From contig CAJMRZ010000054.1 of the NCBI GenBank assembly GCA_905215945.1, positions 1-8,421 on the forward strand: DNA of 8,421 nt, read 5' to 3'. This DNA comes from an uncultured bacterium. GTDB lineage: Bacteria; Actinomycetota; Coriobacteriia; Coriobacteriales; Coriobacteriaceae. The translations under genes were made by a program, and so were the position numbers. Shown piece by piece: positions 1 to 6,325 of this stretch; position 1 is the first letter of the stretch; each line of letters opens with the position of its first letter. Under the pieces are notes generated by a model. It did not search any database and was not told where the DNA came from. It worked only from the letters and a program-made list of their open reading frames with translations.

Positions 1-570
1 GGCCTGTCCTGCCTCGATACAGCGAAGGAGCCAGGCCATGTTCTTGCCGATGTTGCGCATGGTGGCCAGGCCCTCGGCGTCCTGGGCGGCCTCGCCCGGC
101 ATGGCGCCAAACACGTTGTTCCAGTACGTGGAAGCAACCACGGGCATCTGGTTGATGGTGAAGTACTTATTGAGCACGTCGAAGGTGGTCGACGTGCCGC
201 CGCGACGGGCAACGGCGACGGCAGCGCCCGGCTTGTGTGCAAAGGCTTTGCTGCCGGCATAGAATGCGCGATCGAGGGCCGAAAGGATGCGCCCGCTGGG
301 GTGCGCATAGTAGACGGGCGAGCCAAAGACAAAGCCATCTGCCTGCTCGGCGGCAGCGATCAGCTCGTTCACCACGTCATCGTCAAAGGTGCAGCGGCAA
401 TCGAGCTTGCCGCACTGACCACAGCCAATGCAGTCGCGAATGGGCTTGGTGCCCAGCTGAAACACCTCGGTATCAATGCCTTCGGCATTGAGTTGCTCGG
501 CGACTTCGGCGAGTGCGCGGGCAGTGTTGCCGTTTGCCTTGGGGCTGCCATTGACCAAAAGAACCTTCAT
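1..570 (-). CDS. Flavodoxin-fold NAD(P)H-dependent oxidoreductase / iron-sulfur flavoprotein, C-terminus off the window
   Basis: The reading frame is open from the ATG at 570 to the left edge, giving 190 residues with no stop. The protein begins MKVLLVNGSPKANGNT, the beta-strand and phosphate-binding loop that hold FMN in the flavodoxin-like NADPH-dependent FMN reductase family. GSPVYYAHPSG (83-93) is the loop expected near the isoalloxazine ring. Between them lies a cysteine cluster, Cys47-x2-Cys50-x2-Cys53-x4-Cys58, plus Cys60. This spacing matches the CX2CX2CX4-7C motif of iron-sulfur flavoproteins, which bind a [4Fe-4S] cluster, so a two-cofactor cytosolic electron carrier or reductase is likely; the substrate cannot be told. 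Family members usually run to about 200 residues, so only a short tail should be missing. The start is supported by GAGGGAG a few bases upstream. The gene is co-directional with the GGDEF gene, 74 bp downstream of it. Family confidence is high; cluster binding is inferred. Confidence 0.88.
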   Translation of the reverse strand, partial: MKVLLVNGSPKANGNTARALAEVAEQLNAEGIDTEVFQLGTKPIRDCIGCGQCGKLDCRCTFDDDVVNELIAAAEQADGFVFGSPVYYAHPSGRILSALDRAFYAGSKAFAHKPGAAVAVARRGGTSTTFDVLNKYFTINQMPVVASTYWNNVFGAMPGEAAQDAEGLATMRNIGKNMAWLLRCIEAGQA

Positions 571-607
571 CACAAACTCCCTCTGCTGTCGGTGACTTCT
601 GCAGAGG

Positions 608-613
608 ATTATC
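608..613 (-). promoter_or_regulatory. Possible extended -10 promoter for the flavodoxin-like gene
   Basis: Read on the minus strand, this is GATAAT preceded by TGC, so it fits an extended -10 element (TGn plus a hexamer matching TATAAT at 5 of 6). It would start transcription near 601, giving a leader of about 30 bases before the ATG at 570. No good -35 is visible. An inverted repeat, CTCTGC (581-586) with GCAGAG (601-606), lies between the promoter and the ribosome binding site and could be an operator. It is also possible that the gene is simply read through from the GGDEF gene upstream. Confidence 0.35.
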
Positions 614-644
614 GCACGATGGGGGAGGCGGTGTGGGCGCGGTG

Positions 645-2174
645 CTAATCCAGTTTGGTACCTGGCACCTGCACGGCTTTCCCGAGCAACGCTTTGAGCT
701 CGTTCAAAATCGAAACGGGCTGACGGTCGACGCCGTCCAGATGGAGCGTGGCCACGCGAATGGGCGGCTGATATTCAAATGGGCCAAAGAGCACGGGCGA
801 ACCCAGGAACCGCTCGATTTCCTCTGCAATCGCATCGGTTTCTTCGGGATCAAAGTCGTCGAAAAGAGCCACGAACATCGGCCCCGTCGAGCGGAACATA
901 CGACCCTTACCGCGCGAGCATTCCACCAGACAGGCGGCACATTCTGCCAAAACGCGGTCGCCCGCATCAAAGCCAAAGCGGGCATTGACCTGAGCGATAT
1001 CGTCGATTTTGATGGCGATCAAACCAGCCTTGCGCGCCACGCGACGCATTTCGCCAATGGCGTTGACCAGGGCGTGAATATCGCCCAAGCCGGTCACGGA
1101 ATCGGTCGTATCTGCCAAGCTTCGGTTGATGATAATGCCCACATACATGCCGGGCTCGGTATCGGTGCCGTCCAAGCGGTAGCCCGTGCAGTCGCAAAGC
1201 ACGTATTTTCCGGTGGCATCCATTACGCGATACTGCATGTAGTGGAAGTGCCACGTGCCGTTTATCACCATGTCGAGCTCGACACGTACGTTGTCGCGGT
1301 CCTCGGGATGAACGCGGGCGAGCCACATGTCGAGTGAGTTAAAAGGGTGCTGGGAGGGCAGGTCAAAATCGCGCACGGCGTTAACCGACCATTGCGATTC
1401 TCCCGTATCGAGATTGAGGATAAACGGATAGCGCGTCTCGGAGCTCATGGAGATCGCTTGGAACACCCGGTCGTTGCGGGGAAGCTGATCGACGATTGGG
1501 CGTTGCGGCGCGTCATTGTCTTTCGGTTGCTGTACACGATGCATAAGCTTATAGCGATACATCTTGCGATCGGCATCCATCGTCATCTGGCGACGCGTGT
1601 CGCCGGCAAGTGGATCGACGCGCGAGCAGCCAAAGCTAAAGCTGCCGATCATGGGCGCCTTGCCACTTGAGCTCGCCTCGATCAGCCCGGCACGTACCCG
1701 CTCCAAGCGCTGCTCGAGTTCGGTCTCGTTTGCGGAGAGCGAGATGAGCACAAACTCGTCTCCACCGATACGGAACAGCATCTCATCGTGCTCCATGGTT
1801 TCGGAGAGCGTGCGGCAGATGCTCAGAATATAGCGATTGCCTTCGGCGTGGCCAAACCTATCATTGCAATGCTTGAGATGGTCGATGTCAATATAGGCGC
1901 AGGTGAAGGGATCGCCTTTGCGCCAGAGTTGCTCGACGTGACGGTCGAATCCGTTGCGGTTGCCCAAGTTGGTGAGCGGATCGATATAGGCGTTGCGCTC
2001 AAGCAGCTGGCGCTCTTGTTGCAGGATGGCATGCGTCTTTTGCAGTTGCTCACCAACGGCGCGTAGCTCAGCAGGCAGCGCGGCAACATCGAGTTCAGCG
2101 GTCGAGACGCCGTTCGCAAGTCGCTGAAGATAGGCAATAATCGATTGCTCGCCCAGGCGATATGACTCGTTCAT
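645..2174 (-). CDS. GGDEF-PAS-pseudoGGDEF protein, probable diguanylate cyclase (509 aa)
   Basis: This is a soluble signalling protein with no membrane segment. Residues about 36-62 form a charged helix that leads into an intact GGDEF domain (64-215): DPLTNLGNR at 65-73, metal Asp96 in YIDIDHLK, Asn104, and RIGGDEF with the signature at 137-141. This should condense two GTP into c-di-GMP. The RxxD inhibition site is absent (E128-H-D-E131), and the position of PleD Asp344 is Asn113. A PAS-like domain follows (about 240-350, with WLARVHPEDR and the MQYRVMDATGKYVLC strand pair). Last is a degenerate GGDEF fold (about 355-500): it opens with SVTGLGDIHALV but has Lys389 for the metal Asp and RSTGPMF for the signature. 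The ATG at 2174 is chosen because AAGGAGG lies 9 bases upstream; an in-frame ATG at 2201 has no such site. It is a paralogue of the N-terminal half of the neighbouring 905-residue protein. Ligand and targets are unknown. Confidence 0.9.
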   Translation of the reverse strand: MNESYRLGEQSIIAYLQRLANGVSTAELDVAALPAELRAVGEQLQKTHAILQQERQLLERNAYIDPLTNLGNRNGFDRHVEQLWRKGDPFTCAYIDIDHLKHCNDRFGHAEGNRYILSICRTLSETMEHDEMLFRIGGDEFVLISLSANETELEQRLERVRAGLIEASSSGKAPMIGSFSFGCSRVDPLAGDTRRQMTMDADRKMYRYKLMHRVQQPKDNDAPQRPIVDQLPRNDRVFQAISMSSETRYPFILNLDTGESQWSVNAVRDFDLPSQHPFNSLDMWLARVHPEDRDNVRVELDMVINGTWHFHYMQYRVMDATGKYVLCDCTGYRLDGTDTEPGMYVGIIINRSLADTTDSVTGLGDIHALVNAIGEMRRVARKAGLIAIKIDDIAQVNARFGFDAGDRVLAECAACLVECSRGKGRMFRSTGPMFVALFDDFDPEETDAIAEEIERFLGSPVLFGPFEYQPPIRVATLHLDGVDRQPVSILNELKALLGKAVQVPGTKLD

Positions 2175-2183
2175 GATGGATAA

Positions 2184-2190
2184 CCTCCTT
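2184..2190 (-). promoter_or_regulatory. Ribosome binding site fixing the start of the GGDEF-PAS gene
   Basis: AAGGAGG on the minus strand is separated by 9 bases from the ATG at 2172-2174. It decides in favour of the protein start MNESYRLG over the in-frame ATG 27 bases further upstream, which would place this site inside the coding sequence. Confidence 0.85.
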
Positions 2191-2212
2191 GGGCGGAACA
2201 ACGGTTTGTATC

Positions 2213-2243
2213 ATATCCCCAATTCGGTTTGAATTGGGGATAT
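2213..2243. repeat. Perfect 13-bp inverted repeat in the GGDEF-GGDEF/EAL spacer
   Basis: ATATCCCCAATTC (2213-2225) and GAATTGGGGATAT (2231-2243) are exact reverse complements separated by a 5-base loop. There is no T-run on either side, so it is not a standard intrinsic terminator. It lies between the stop of the EAL gene (2302) and the ribosome binding site of the next gene (2184-2190). A TATGAT hexamer (2210-2215, minus strand) overlaps its edge, so an operator over a promoter for the downstream gene is plausible, as is an RNA hairpin that shapes the messenger. The -35 is not recognisable. Confidence 0.75.
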
Positions 2244-2255
2244 AAGTTAGCTAAT

Positions 2256-2271
2256 GGAGACAAATGTCCCC
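2256..2271 (-). repeat. Small hairpin next to the 13-bp inverted repeat
   Basis: On the minus strand, GGGGAC-ATTT-GTCTCC can fold as a 6-bp stem (one G-U pair) with a 4-base loop, 12 bases from the longer inverted repeat. It could contribute to 3'-end formation of the EAL gene transcript. It has no U-run after it, so a terminator role is weak. The GGGGACA(A/T)TTGTC type of sequence also resembles small dispersed repeats in some bacterial genomes; that is a suggestion to test, not a call. Confidence 0.4.
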
Positions 2272-2301
2272 TTCGACGGTGGCGTTTTGCGCGCGAGCGT
2301 A

Positions 2302-5019
2302 TCAGTTGTTATTGCCACCATCGAGCAATGCCTCAAAATCCTTCGCCGGCATGGGACGGTAGTAGAGGAAGCCCTGAGCGTAGCGGGCGCCCATTTGTCG
2401 TAGCATGTTTGCCTGCTCATTTGTCTCGACGCCTTCAACCACGACGGGCAGATGGAGCGACTGCGCCATCTCGAGCATCGATGAAATGATTTGCGTGCTG
2501 CGGCCTTGATCGCGGTCGGTGGGCACAAAGGTGCGGTCGAGCTTGATGACGTCGACGTTGACGTTCTTGAGCATCGCGAGCGTGGACTGGCCGGTGCCAA
2601 AATCGTCCATGTAGGTCGAGAAGCCACGGGTGTGCAGATCCGCGGTCAGCTTATCCACGGCCTCGGACTCTCCGGTATAGGCGGTCTCGGTGATCTCGAT
2701 GTGCATGAGTTCGGGCGGCAGGTTGTACTGGGCGGCGAGCGACCCCATATGCTCGGCGACATCGCAGGCAAGAATGTCTACGCGCGACACATTGAGGGAA
2801 ATCGGAACCACGCGAAGTCCTCGATTGAGGCGCTCGCGGAGCCACATGGCGACGCCCTGCCAAACATATTTGTCGAGCGTCACTACAAAGCCGCTTTCCT
2901 CGAGTGCGGGGATAAACGTTGCGGGCGAAATGAGAGAGCCGTCCTTGTTAATCCAGCGGGTGAGTGCTTCGGCGCCAATAATCTCGCCGGTTTCCATATC
3001 GACCTGGGGCTGAAGATAGTACGTGATGCGACCATTTGACAGCGCGTACTGGAATTCGGTCAGCGTGCGGTTGAACACGATTTCGCGCTTGTACTCCTCG
3101 GGGCAAAAAATGGCAATGCGCTCCTTAAAGTCGTTTTTTGCGCGCCGATTGGTAAACATGGCCTTTGCCTGCGCATCGATGGTGATCTCCTCATTGGAAT
3201 CGATGGGGTAAACGCCCATGGACGGCCAAAAACCTACGCCGCCATCATACCTGGCTACTGCCTCGCGAACGCGGTTGTAGATTTGATGGACGGCGATGTG
3301 CTTAAAGGGGATGAGTACGCAAAAGTCATCTTGGCCCCAGTACCCTGCGACGCCCATGTCGGCATTCTCGATGTCCTTGAGGACCGTGCCCACATCGGCA
3401 AGCAGGCGGTCGCCTTCGGCCTGTCCATACCATTCGTTAAACAGGCGCATGTGGCCCATGTCGACCGTGGCGATGCACCAGGCGCCGTCGCGTCTTGCCT
3501 CGAGAAAAGCGTTGGCGCGCCGCATAAACTCGCTGGGTCGATAGAGACCCGTGAGCGAGTCGATACGTTCGGCGATGGCGCTTTTGCGCTCAGCCTCGGG
3601 TATGGGGAGGCTGTCGTTGGGAACAAGCCCGCCGGCCGTGCGAAGGCGACGGTTGAGTTCGCCTAAAACGGCGGTCGCTTGATGGGTTAAGTGCTCGTAA
3701 AAGGCCGGGACGACAAGGCAGACGGGAGTAATGGTGTCGCCTGCGATTCGAACAGGAGCGAAAACGGCCTCTTTAAGGTGGCGGGTCAGTTGCTCGAATG
3801 CCTCGTGGTCTAGGTCGTTGCTGAGCACGACGAACTGAACGCTTCGTGAACGGTAGCCCCGGCTCCTGCCGCGAGTGATCGACAGCATACGGCCTGCGTA
3901 TTCGGCAAGCATGTTGTCGACGGCCTCGGCCCCGTAGAGCTCGTTGAGCTTTGTCGTGCCACGAACGCGCACCGCTATAAGCCCTGTCTCGCAACGATCG
4001 CGGCGGCAGGCGTCGATGGCGTTGGCCAGCATGCGCTGCGTTCCGAGGCCTGTGGCGGCGTCGACGGTTTCGGCAAGTGAGTGGTTGACGAGCTCGCCGA
4101 CATAGAGCGAGGGGACATTTCCGTCGCCGTCGATACGAAACCCGCGAGCACGGCAAAGGACGTAGTCGCCGACGGCGTTGCGCACACGATACTGCATGAC
4201 GCGACGGTGCTTGGTGCCGTTGTAGACTTGGTCGATGTCGTTGATGCAGGCCTCAAGGTCGTCGGGATGGACGCGCGTTTTCCAGTAATCGCGACAGTTG
4301 TCTATGTGCTCCGAGGGAAGGCCAAGATCGCGCAAGGCACCTTGTGACCAAAGGGTGCGATGTTTGTCCAAGTTCTCGATAAAGAAATATCGGCCCTCAT
4401 TGAGCATCGAAAAGGCGTCAAAAATTCGATCGCTTATTTCGAAGTCGTCGGCGTGAACTTGCGTGATATTGCGTCGATCGAGGTGCATGGCATGACGTAG
4501 CTTGTAGTCGTACATGCGATGGTCGGCATCGAGCGTCATGCGATTGGAAGCTTCGCCCAGGGCGGGGTCGGCATGTGACACTCCGTAGCTAAACGAGTGG
4601 GGCATCTCGGAATCGTTGTTTTTGAGCAGAACCGTTCGGCAGTGTTTCAGACGTTCGGCGAGGTCGTCCTCGGTTGCAATCGTAGATAGGATGGCAAACT
4701 CGTCGCCGCCTATGCGAAACGCCGCTTCGCCCACCTTCATATACAGATTAAGATAGAGACTTACCTGCAAGATATAGCGGTTGCCCTCGTCATGGCCAAA
4801 GACGTCGTTGCAGTGCTTGAGATTGTCGATATCGATGAACGCCATGGTAACGGGGGCGTCCTGCTCCCAGAGTTCTTCGAGGGAGCGGGCAAAGCCGCCG
4901 CGGTTACCAAGCCCGGTAAGCTGGTCGGTAAAGGCAGTCCTGATCAGATCCTCCTGCCGCTCGAGAAGGGCACGGACGGTCTTTTCGAGCGTTTCGGTGT
5001 AATTGCTGACAGTATCCAT
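2302..5019 (-). CDS. GGDEF-PAS-pseudoGGDEF-GGDEF*-EAL protein, probable c-di-GMP phosphodiesterase (905 aa)
   Basis: This is a large soluble multidomain signalling protein. A short helix (7-30) leads to an intact GGDEF domain (32-180: Asp63, Asn71, RIGGDEF with signature at 104-108; KVGE instead of the RxxD I-site; Asn80 for PleD Asp344). Next come a PAS-like domain (about 205-312) and a pseudo-GGDEF (about 318-460; Arg351 for the metal Asp, RSRSVQF for the signature). A third GGDEF fold (about 485-640) keeps Asp520, Asn528 and Asp537 but has GQDDF at 562-566. The C-terminal EAL domain (about 650-900) is complete: EAL 684-686, Asn743, Glu775, Asp805-Asp806, Lys826, Glu862 and Gln882, with family spacing. 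It should hydrolyse c-di-GMP to pGpG. By analogy with CC3396 of Caulobacter, whose GEDEF domain binds GTP and activates EAL, GQDDF may be a sensor. The ATG at 5019 follows an in-frame TAG two codons upstream, but its ribosome binding site is weak. Whether synthesis or hydrolysis dominates is unknown. Confidence 0.92.
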   Translation of the reverse strand: MDTVSNYTETLEKTVRALLERQEDLIRTAFTDQLTGLGNRGGFARSLEELWEQDAPVTMAFIDIDNLKHCNDVFGHDEGNRYILQVSLYLNLYMKVGEAAFRIGGDEFAILSTIATEDDLAERLKHCRTVLLKNNDSEMPHSFSYGVSHADPALGEASNRMTLDADHRMYDYKLRHAMHLDRRNITQVHADDFEISDRIFDAFSMLNEGRYFFIENLDKHRTLWSQGALRDLGLPSEHIDNCRDYWKTRVHPDDLEACINDIDQVYNGTKHRRVMQYRVRNAVGDYVLCRARGFRIDGDGNVPSLYVGELVNHSLAETVDAATGLGTQRMLANAIDACRRDRCETGLIAVRVRGTTKLNELYGAEAVDNMLAEYAGRMLSITRGRSRGYRSRSVQFVVLSNDLDHEAFEQLTRHLKEAVFAPVRIAGDTITPVCLVVPAFYEHLTHQATAVLGELNRRLRTAGGLVPNDSLPIPEAERKSAIAERIDSLTGLYRPSEFMRRANAFLEARRDGAWCIATVDMGHMRLFNEWYGQAEGDRLLADVGTVLKDIENADMGVAGYWGQDDFCVLIPFKHIAVHQIYNRVREAVARYDGGVGFWPSMGVYPIDSNEEITIDAQAKAMFTNRRAKNDFKERIAIFCPEEYKREIVFNRTLTEFQYALSNGRITYYLQPQVDMETGEIIGAEALTRWINKDGSLISPATFIPALEESGFVVTLDKYVWQGVAMWLRERLNRGLRVVPISLNVSRVDILACDVAEHMGSLAAQYNLPPELMHIEITETAYTGESEAVDKLTADLHTRGFSTYMDDFGTGQSTLAMLKNVNVDVIKLDRTFVPTDRDQGRSTQIISSMLEMAQSLHLPVVVEGVETNEQANMLRQMGARYAQGFLYYRPMPAKDFEALLDGGNNN

Positions 5020-5156
5020 GTTCTAAGCGGCTTTCTGAGGTCGGGGCGGATTGCGTCGGGCGAGTTTGTTGTGTACACGCGTCGTTGCTCGGCGTTTTGC
5101 GTGTATCCAGGCCCCCGCCTTGCTGCGTTGTTGAGTTAATTTGTCGGCTAATGTTC

Positions 5157-5171
5157 GCTGTTGATAACAGC
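5157..5171. repeat. 15-bp palindrome, possible operator of the EAL gene
   Basis: GCTGTTGATAACAGC consists of two exact 6-base arms around GAT. It sits about 20-35 bases downstream of the start site expected from the TATAAT at 5197-5202 on the minus strand, a usual place for a repressor to block transcription. A further AACAG half-site is at 5186-5190. The binding protein is unknown and no regulator gene is next to it. Confidence 0.5.
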
Positions 5172-5196
5172 TGAGTAGTGTAAACAACAGCACACA

Positions 5197-5202
5197 ATTA
5201 TA
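5197..5202 (-). promoter_or_regulatory. -10 hexamer, candidate promoter of the GGDEF/EAL gene
   Basis: The minus strand reads TATAAT, an exact match to the -10 consensus, in an AT-rich patch (ATTATATAT) of an otherwise GC-rich spacer. No matching -35 is seen at 15-18 bases. The predicted leader to the ATG at 5019 is long, about 170 bases. This is the best candidate in the spacer for this direction, not a proven promoter. Confidence 0.4.
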
Positions 5203-5278
5203 TATGGGTGCACATGCTGTGGGCGGCTATTGTTCGACAGGCGGTGGCGCGACGATGCGATGTTCGATGAAAATGCGA

Positions 5279-5307
5279 CTGAGACGATATATGTTGACGG
5301 GTATACT
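5279..5307 (+). promoter_or_regulatory. Candidate promoter of the patatin gene
   Basis: CTGAGA (5279-5284, 4 of 6 to TTGACA) and TATACT (5302-5307, 5 of 6 to TATAAT) are separated by 17 bases. The start would be near 5314, leaving a short leader of about 30 bases with GGAG at 5332-5335, 8 bases before the ATG. An alternative -35, TTGACG (5294-5299), has no good -10 at the right distance. Confidence 0.45.
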
Positions 5308-5343
5308 TGTTCCGTTTGAATTTGCGGGGACGGAGATGGTCGC

Positions 5344-6213
5344 ATGGCACAGTCAAATACGACGCGCACGGTGGGGCTGGCACTCGAGGGAGGCGGCTAC
5401 CGCGGCATGTATACGGCGGGCGTGCTCGACGTATGGATGGAGCATGGCTTAACTTGCGACCATATGGTGGGTGTCTCGGCGGGCGCGGCGTTTGGCTACA
5501 ACTTTAAATCGCGCCAGATCGGCCGCGCCATTCGCTACAACAAAGCCTATTGTGCCGATAAGCGCTATGCGAGCGTGACGAGCTGGTTGCGAACCGGCGA
5601 CATGTTCAATGCCGATTTTGCCTATCACGAGGTGCCCATCGAGCGCGATCCCATCGATTTGGAGACATATCGCGCCTGCCCCATGCGGTTTACGTGCGTG
5701 TGTACCGATATCGAGACGGGCAAGGCCGTCTATCACGATCTGCCGTATGGCGACGAGCGCGATATCGAGTGGATCCGGGCGTCGTCGGCAATTCCCGTGG
5801 CGACGCGTCCCGTTGCTATTGACGGGCATAAGTATCTGGATGGTGGCGTGGCTGATTCTATTCCCAGCGCATGGCTGTTTGCGCAGGGGTATGACCGCAA
5901 TATCGTGGTACTCACGCAGCCAGCGGGCTTTGTGAAGCAGCCCAACAGCGTGATGCCCATGCTGCGACGCGTGTTCCGTCACTATCCGGAGTTTGTCGCA
6001 GCGCTTGAGCATCGGCATGAGGTCTACAATGCCACGCTCGATGACCTGGCACGTCGCGAGGCTGCCGGCGAGATCTTTGTGGTGCGGCCGAGCGAATCGG
6101 TGAAGGTGCCGTCGCTGTGTCGCGAGCCCGATGAACTTGAACGCATCTACCAGATTGGTCGCCGCGATGCGGAGGCGACCTTGCCGGCACTGGAGGCATA
6201 TCTGGCAGAGTAG
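5344..6213 (+). CDS. Patatin-like phospholipase, YjjU/RssA type (289 aa)
   Basis: This is a serine acyl hydrolase of the patatin/cPLA2 family with a Ser-Asp dyad. The oxyanion-hole glycine loop EGGGYRG is at 15-21, the nucleophile elbow GVSAG at 43-47 (Ser45), and the catalytic Asp166 starts the DGG motif at 166-168. The motif order and spacing are those of the short bacterial group of predicted phospholipases (YjjU-like, COG4667 as I recall it). There is no signal peptide or membrane segment, so it should act in the cytosol or at the inner face of the membrane on glycerolipid or lysolipid esters; the real substrate of this group is poorly known. The start has GGAG 8 bases upstream. The gene stands alone on the plus strand, diverging from the EAL gene and converging with thiE, so context gives no pathway. 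Confidence 0.9.
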   Translation: MAQSNTTRTVGLALEGGGYRGMYTAGVLDVWMEHGLTCDHMVGVSAGAAFGYNFKSRQIGRAIRYNKAYCADKRYASVTSWLRTGDMFNADFAYHEVPIERDPIDLETYRACPMRFTCVCTDIETGKAVYHDLPYGDERDIEWIRASSAIPVATRPVAIDGHKYLDGGVADSIPSAWLFAQGYDRNIVVLTQPAGFVKQPNSVMPMLRRVFRHYPEFVAALEHRHEVYNATLDDLARREAAGEIFVVRPSESVKVPSLCREPDELERIYQIGRRDAEATLPALEAYLAE

Positions 6214-6235
6214 GGCAAACTGCCGCGTGCTCAGC

Positions 6236-6281
6236 GGAAAGCGCATTCCAGAATGGACGTCCAAACTGGGATGCGTTTTCC
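6236..6281. terminator. Long hairpin between the convergent patatin and thiE genes
   Basis: The arms at 6236-6251 and 6266-6281 pair over 16 positions, 14 Watson-Crick and 2 G-U when read as plus-strand RNA. The 14-base loop contains its own perfect palindrome, TGGACGTCCA (6254-6263). It sits 22 bases after the patatin stop and 44 bases after the thiE stop on the other strand, where a shared two-way terminator is expected. There is no clear U-run after either arm, so termination may be Rho-assisted, or the element may be a dispersed REP-like repeat. A smaller stem, GAGC-AACT-GCTC (6305-6316), lies closer to thiE. Confidence 0.5.
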
Positions 6282-6325
6282 ATTGCTGAAGTTATGGGGC
6301 CGCGGAGCAACTGCTCGGCTTATGC

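Larger units (their letters stand above)
5020..5343. other. Divergent intergenic region between the EAL gene and the patatin gene
   Basis: These 324 bases hold no convincing gene. On the minus side, a TATAAT hexamer (5197-5202) would give the EAL gene a leader of about 170 bases. That leader can form a 7-bp hairpin (TACACGC 5074-5080 with GCGTGTA 5099-5105, loop 18). A palindrome lies at 5157-5171. TGTTCG occurs three times on the plus strand (5153-5158, 5231-5236, 5261-5266). On the plus side, TATACT (5302-5307) is a reasonable -10 for the patatin gene. Confidence 0.6.

Noticed and set aside
633..1337. A 234-residue plus-strand open frame opposite the GGDEF-PAS gene.
   Set aside because: It is the antisense shadow of the pseudo-GGDEF and PAS region and has no recognisable domain.
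5074..5105. CACGCAAAA in the EAL-gene leader, resembling the start of a c-di-GMP-I (GEMM) riboswitch.
   Set aside because: The second conserved half (GGGACGCAAAGCC-like) and the tetraloop-receptor arrangement are missing; only a 7-bp stem with an 18-base loop is seen.
5153..5266. Three TGTTCG copies as a LexA/SOS box.
   Set aside because: Actinobacterial LexA sites need a paired GAAC...GTTC dyad, and none of the copies has a properly spaced partner.
5449..6264. A 271-residue minus-strand open frame opposite the patatin gene.
   Set aside because: The plus strand encodes a clear patatin catalytic motif set; the minus frame shows no motif and lacks a good ribosome binding site.
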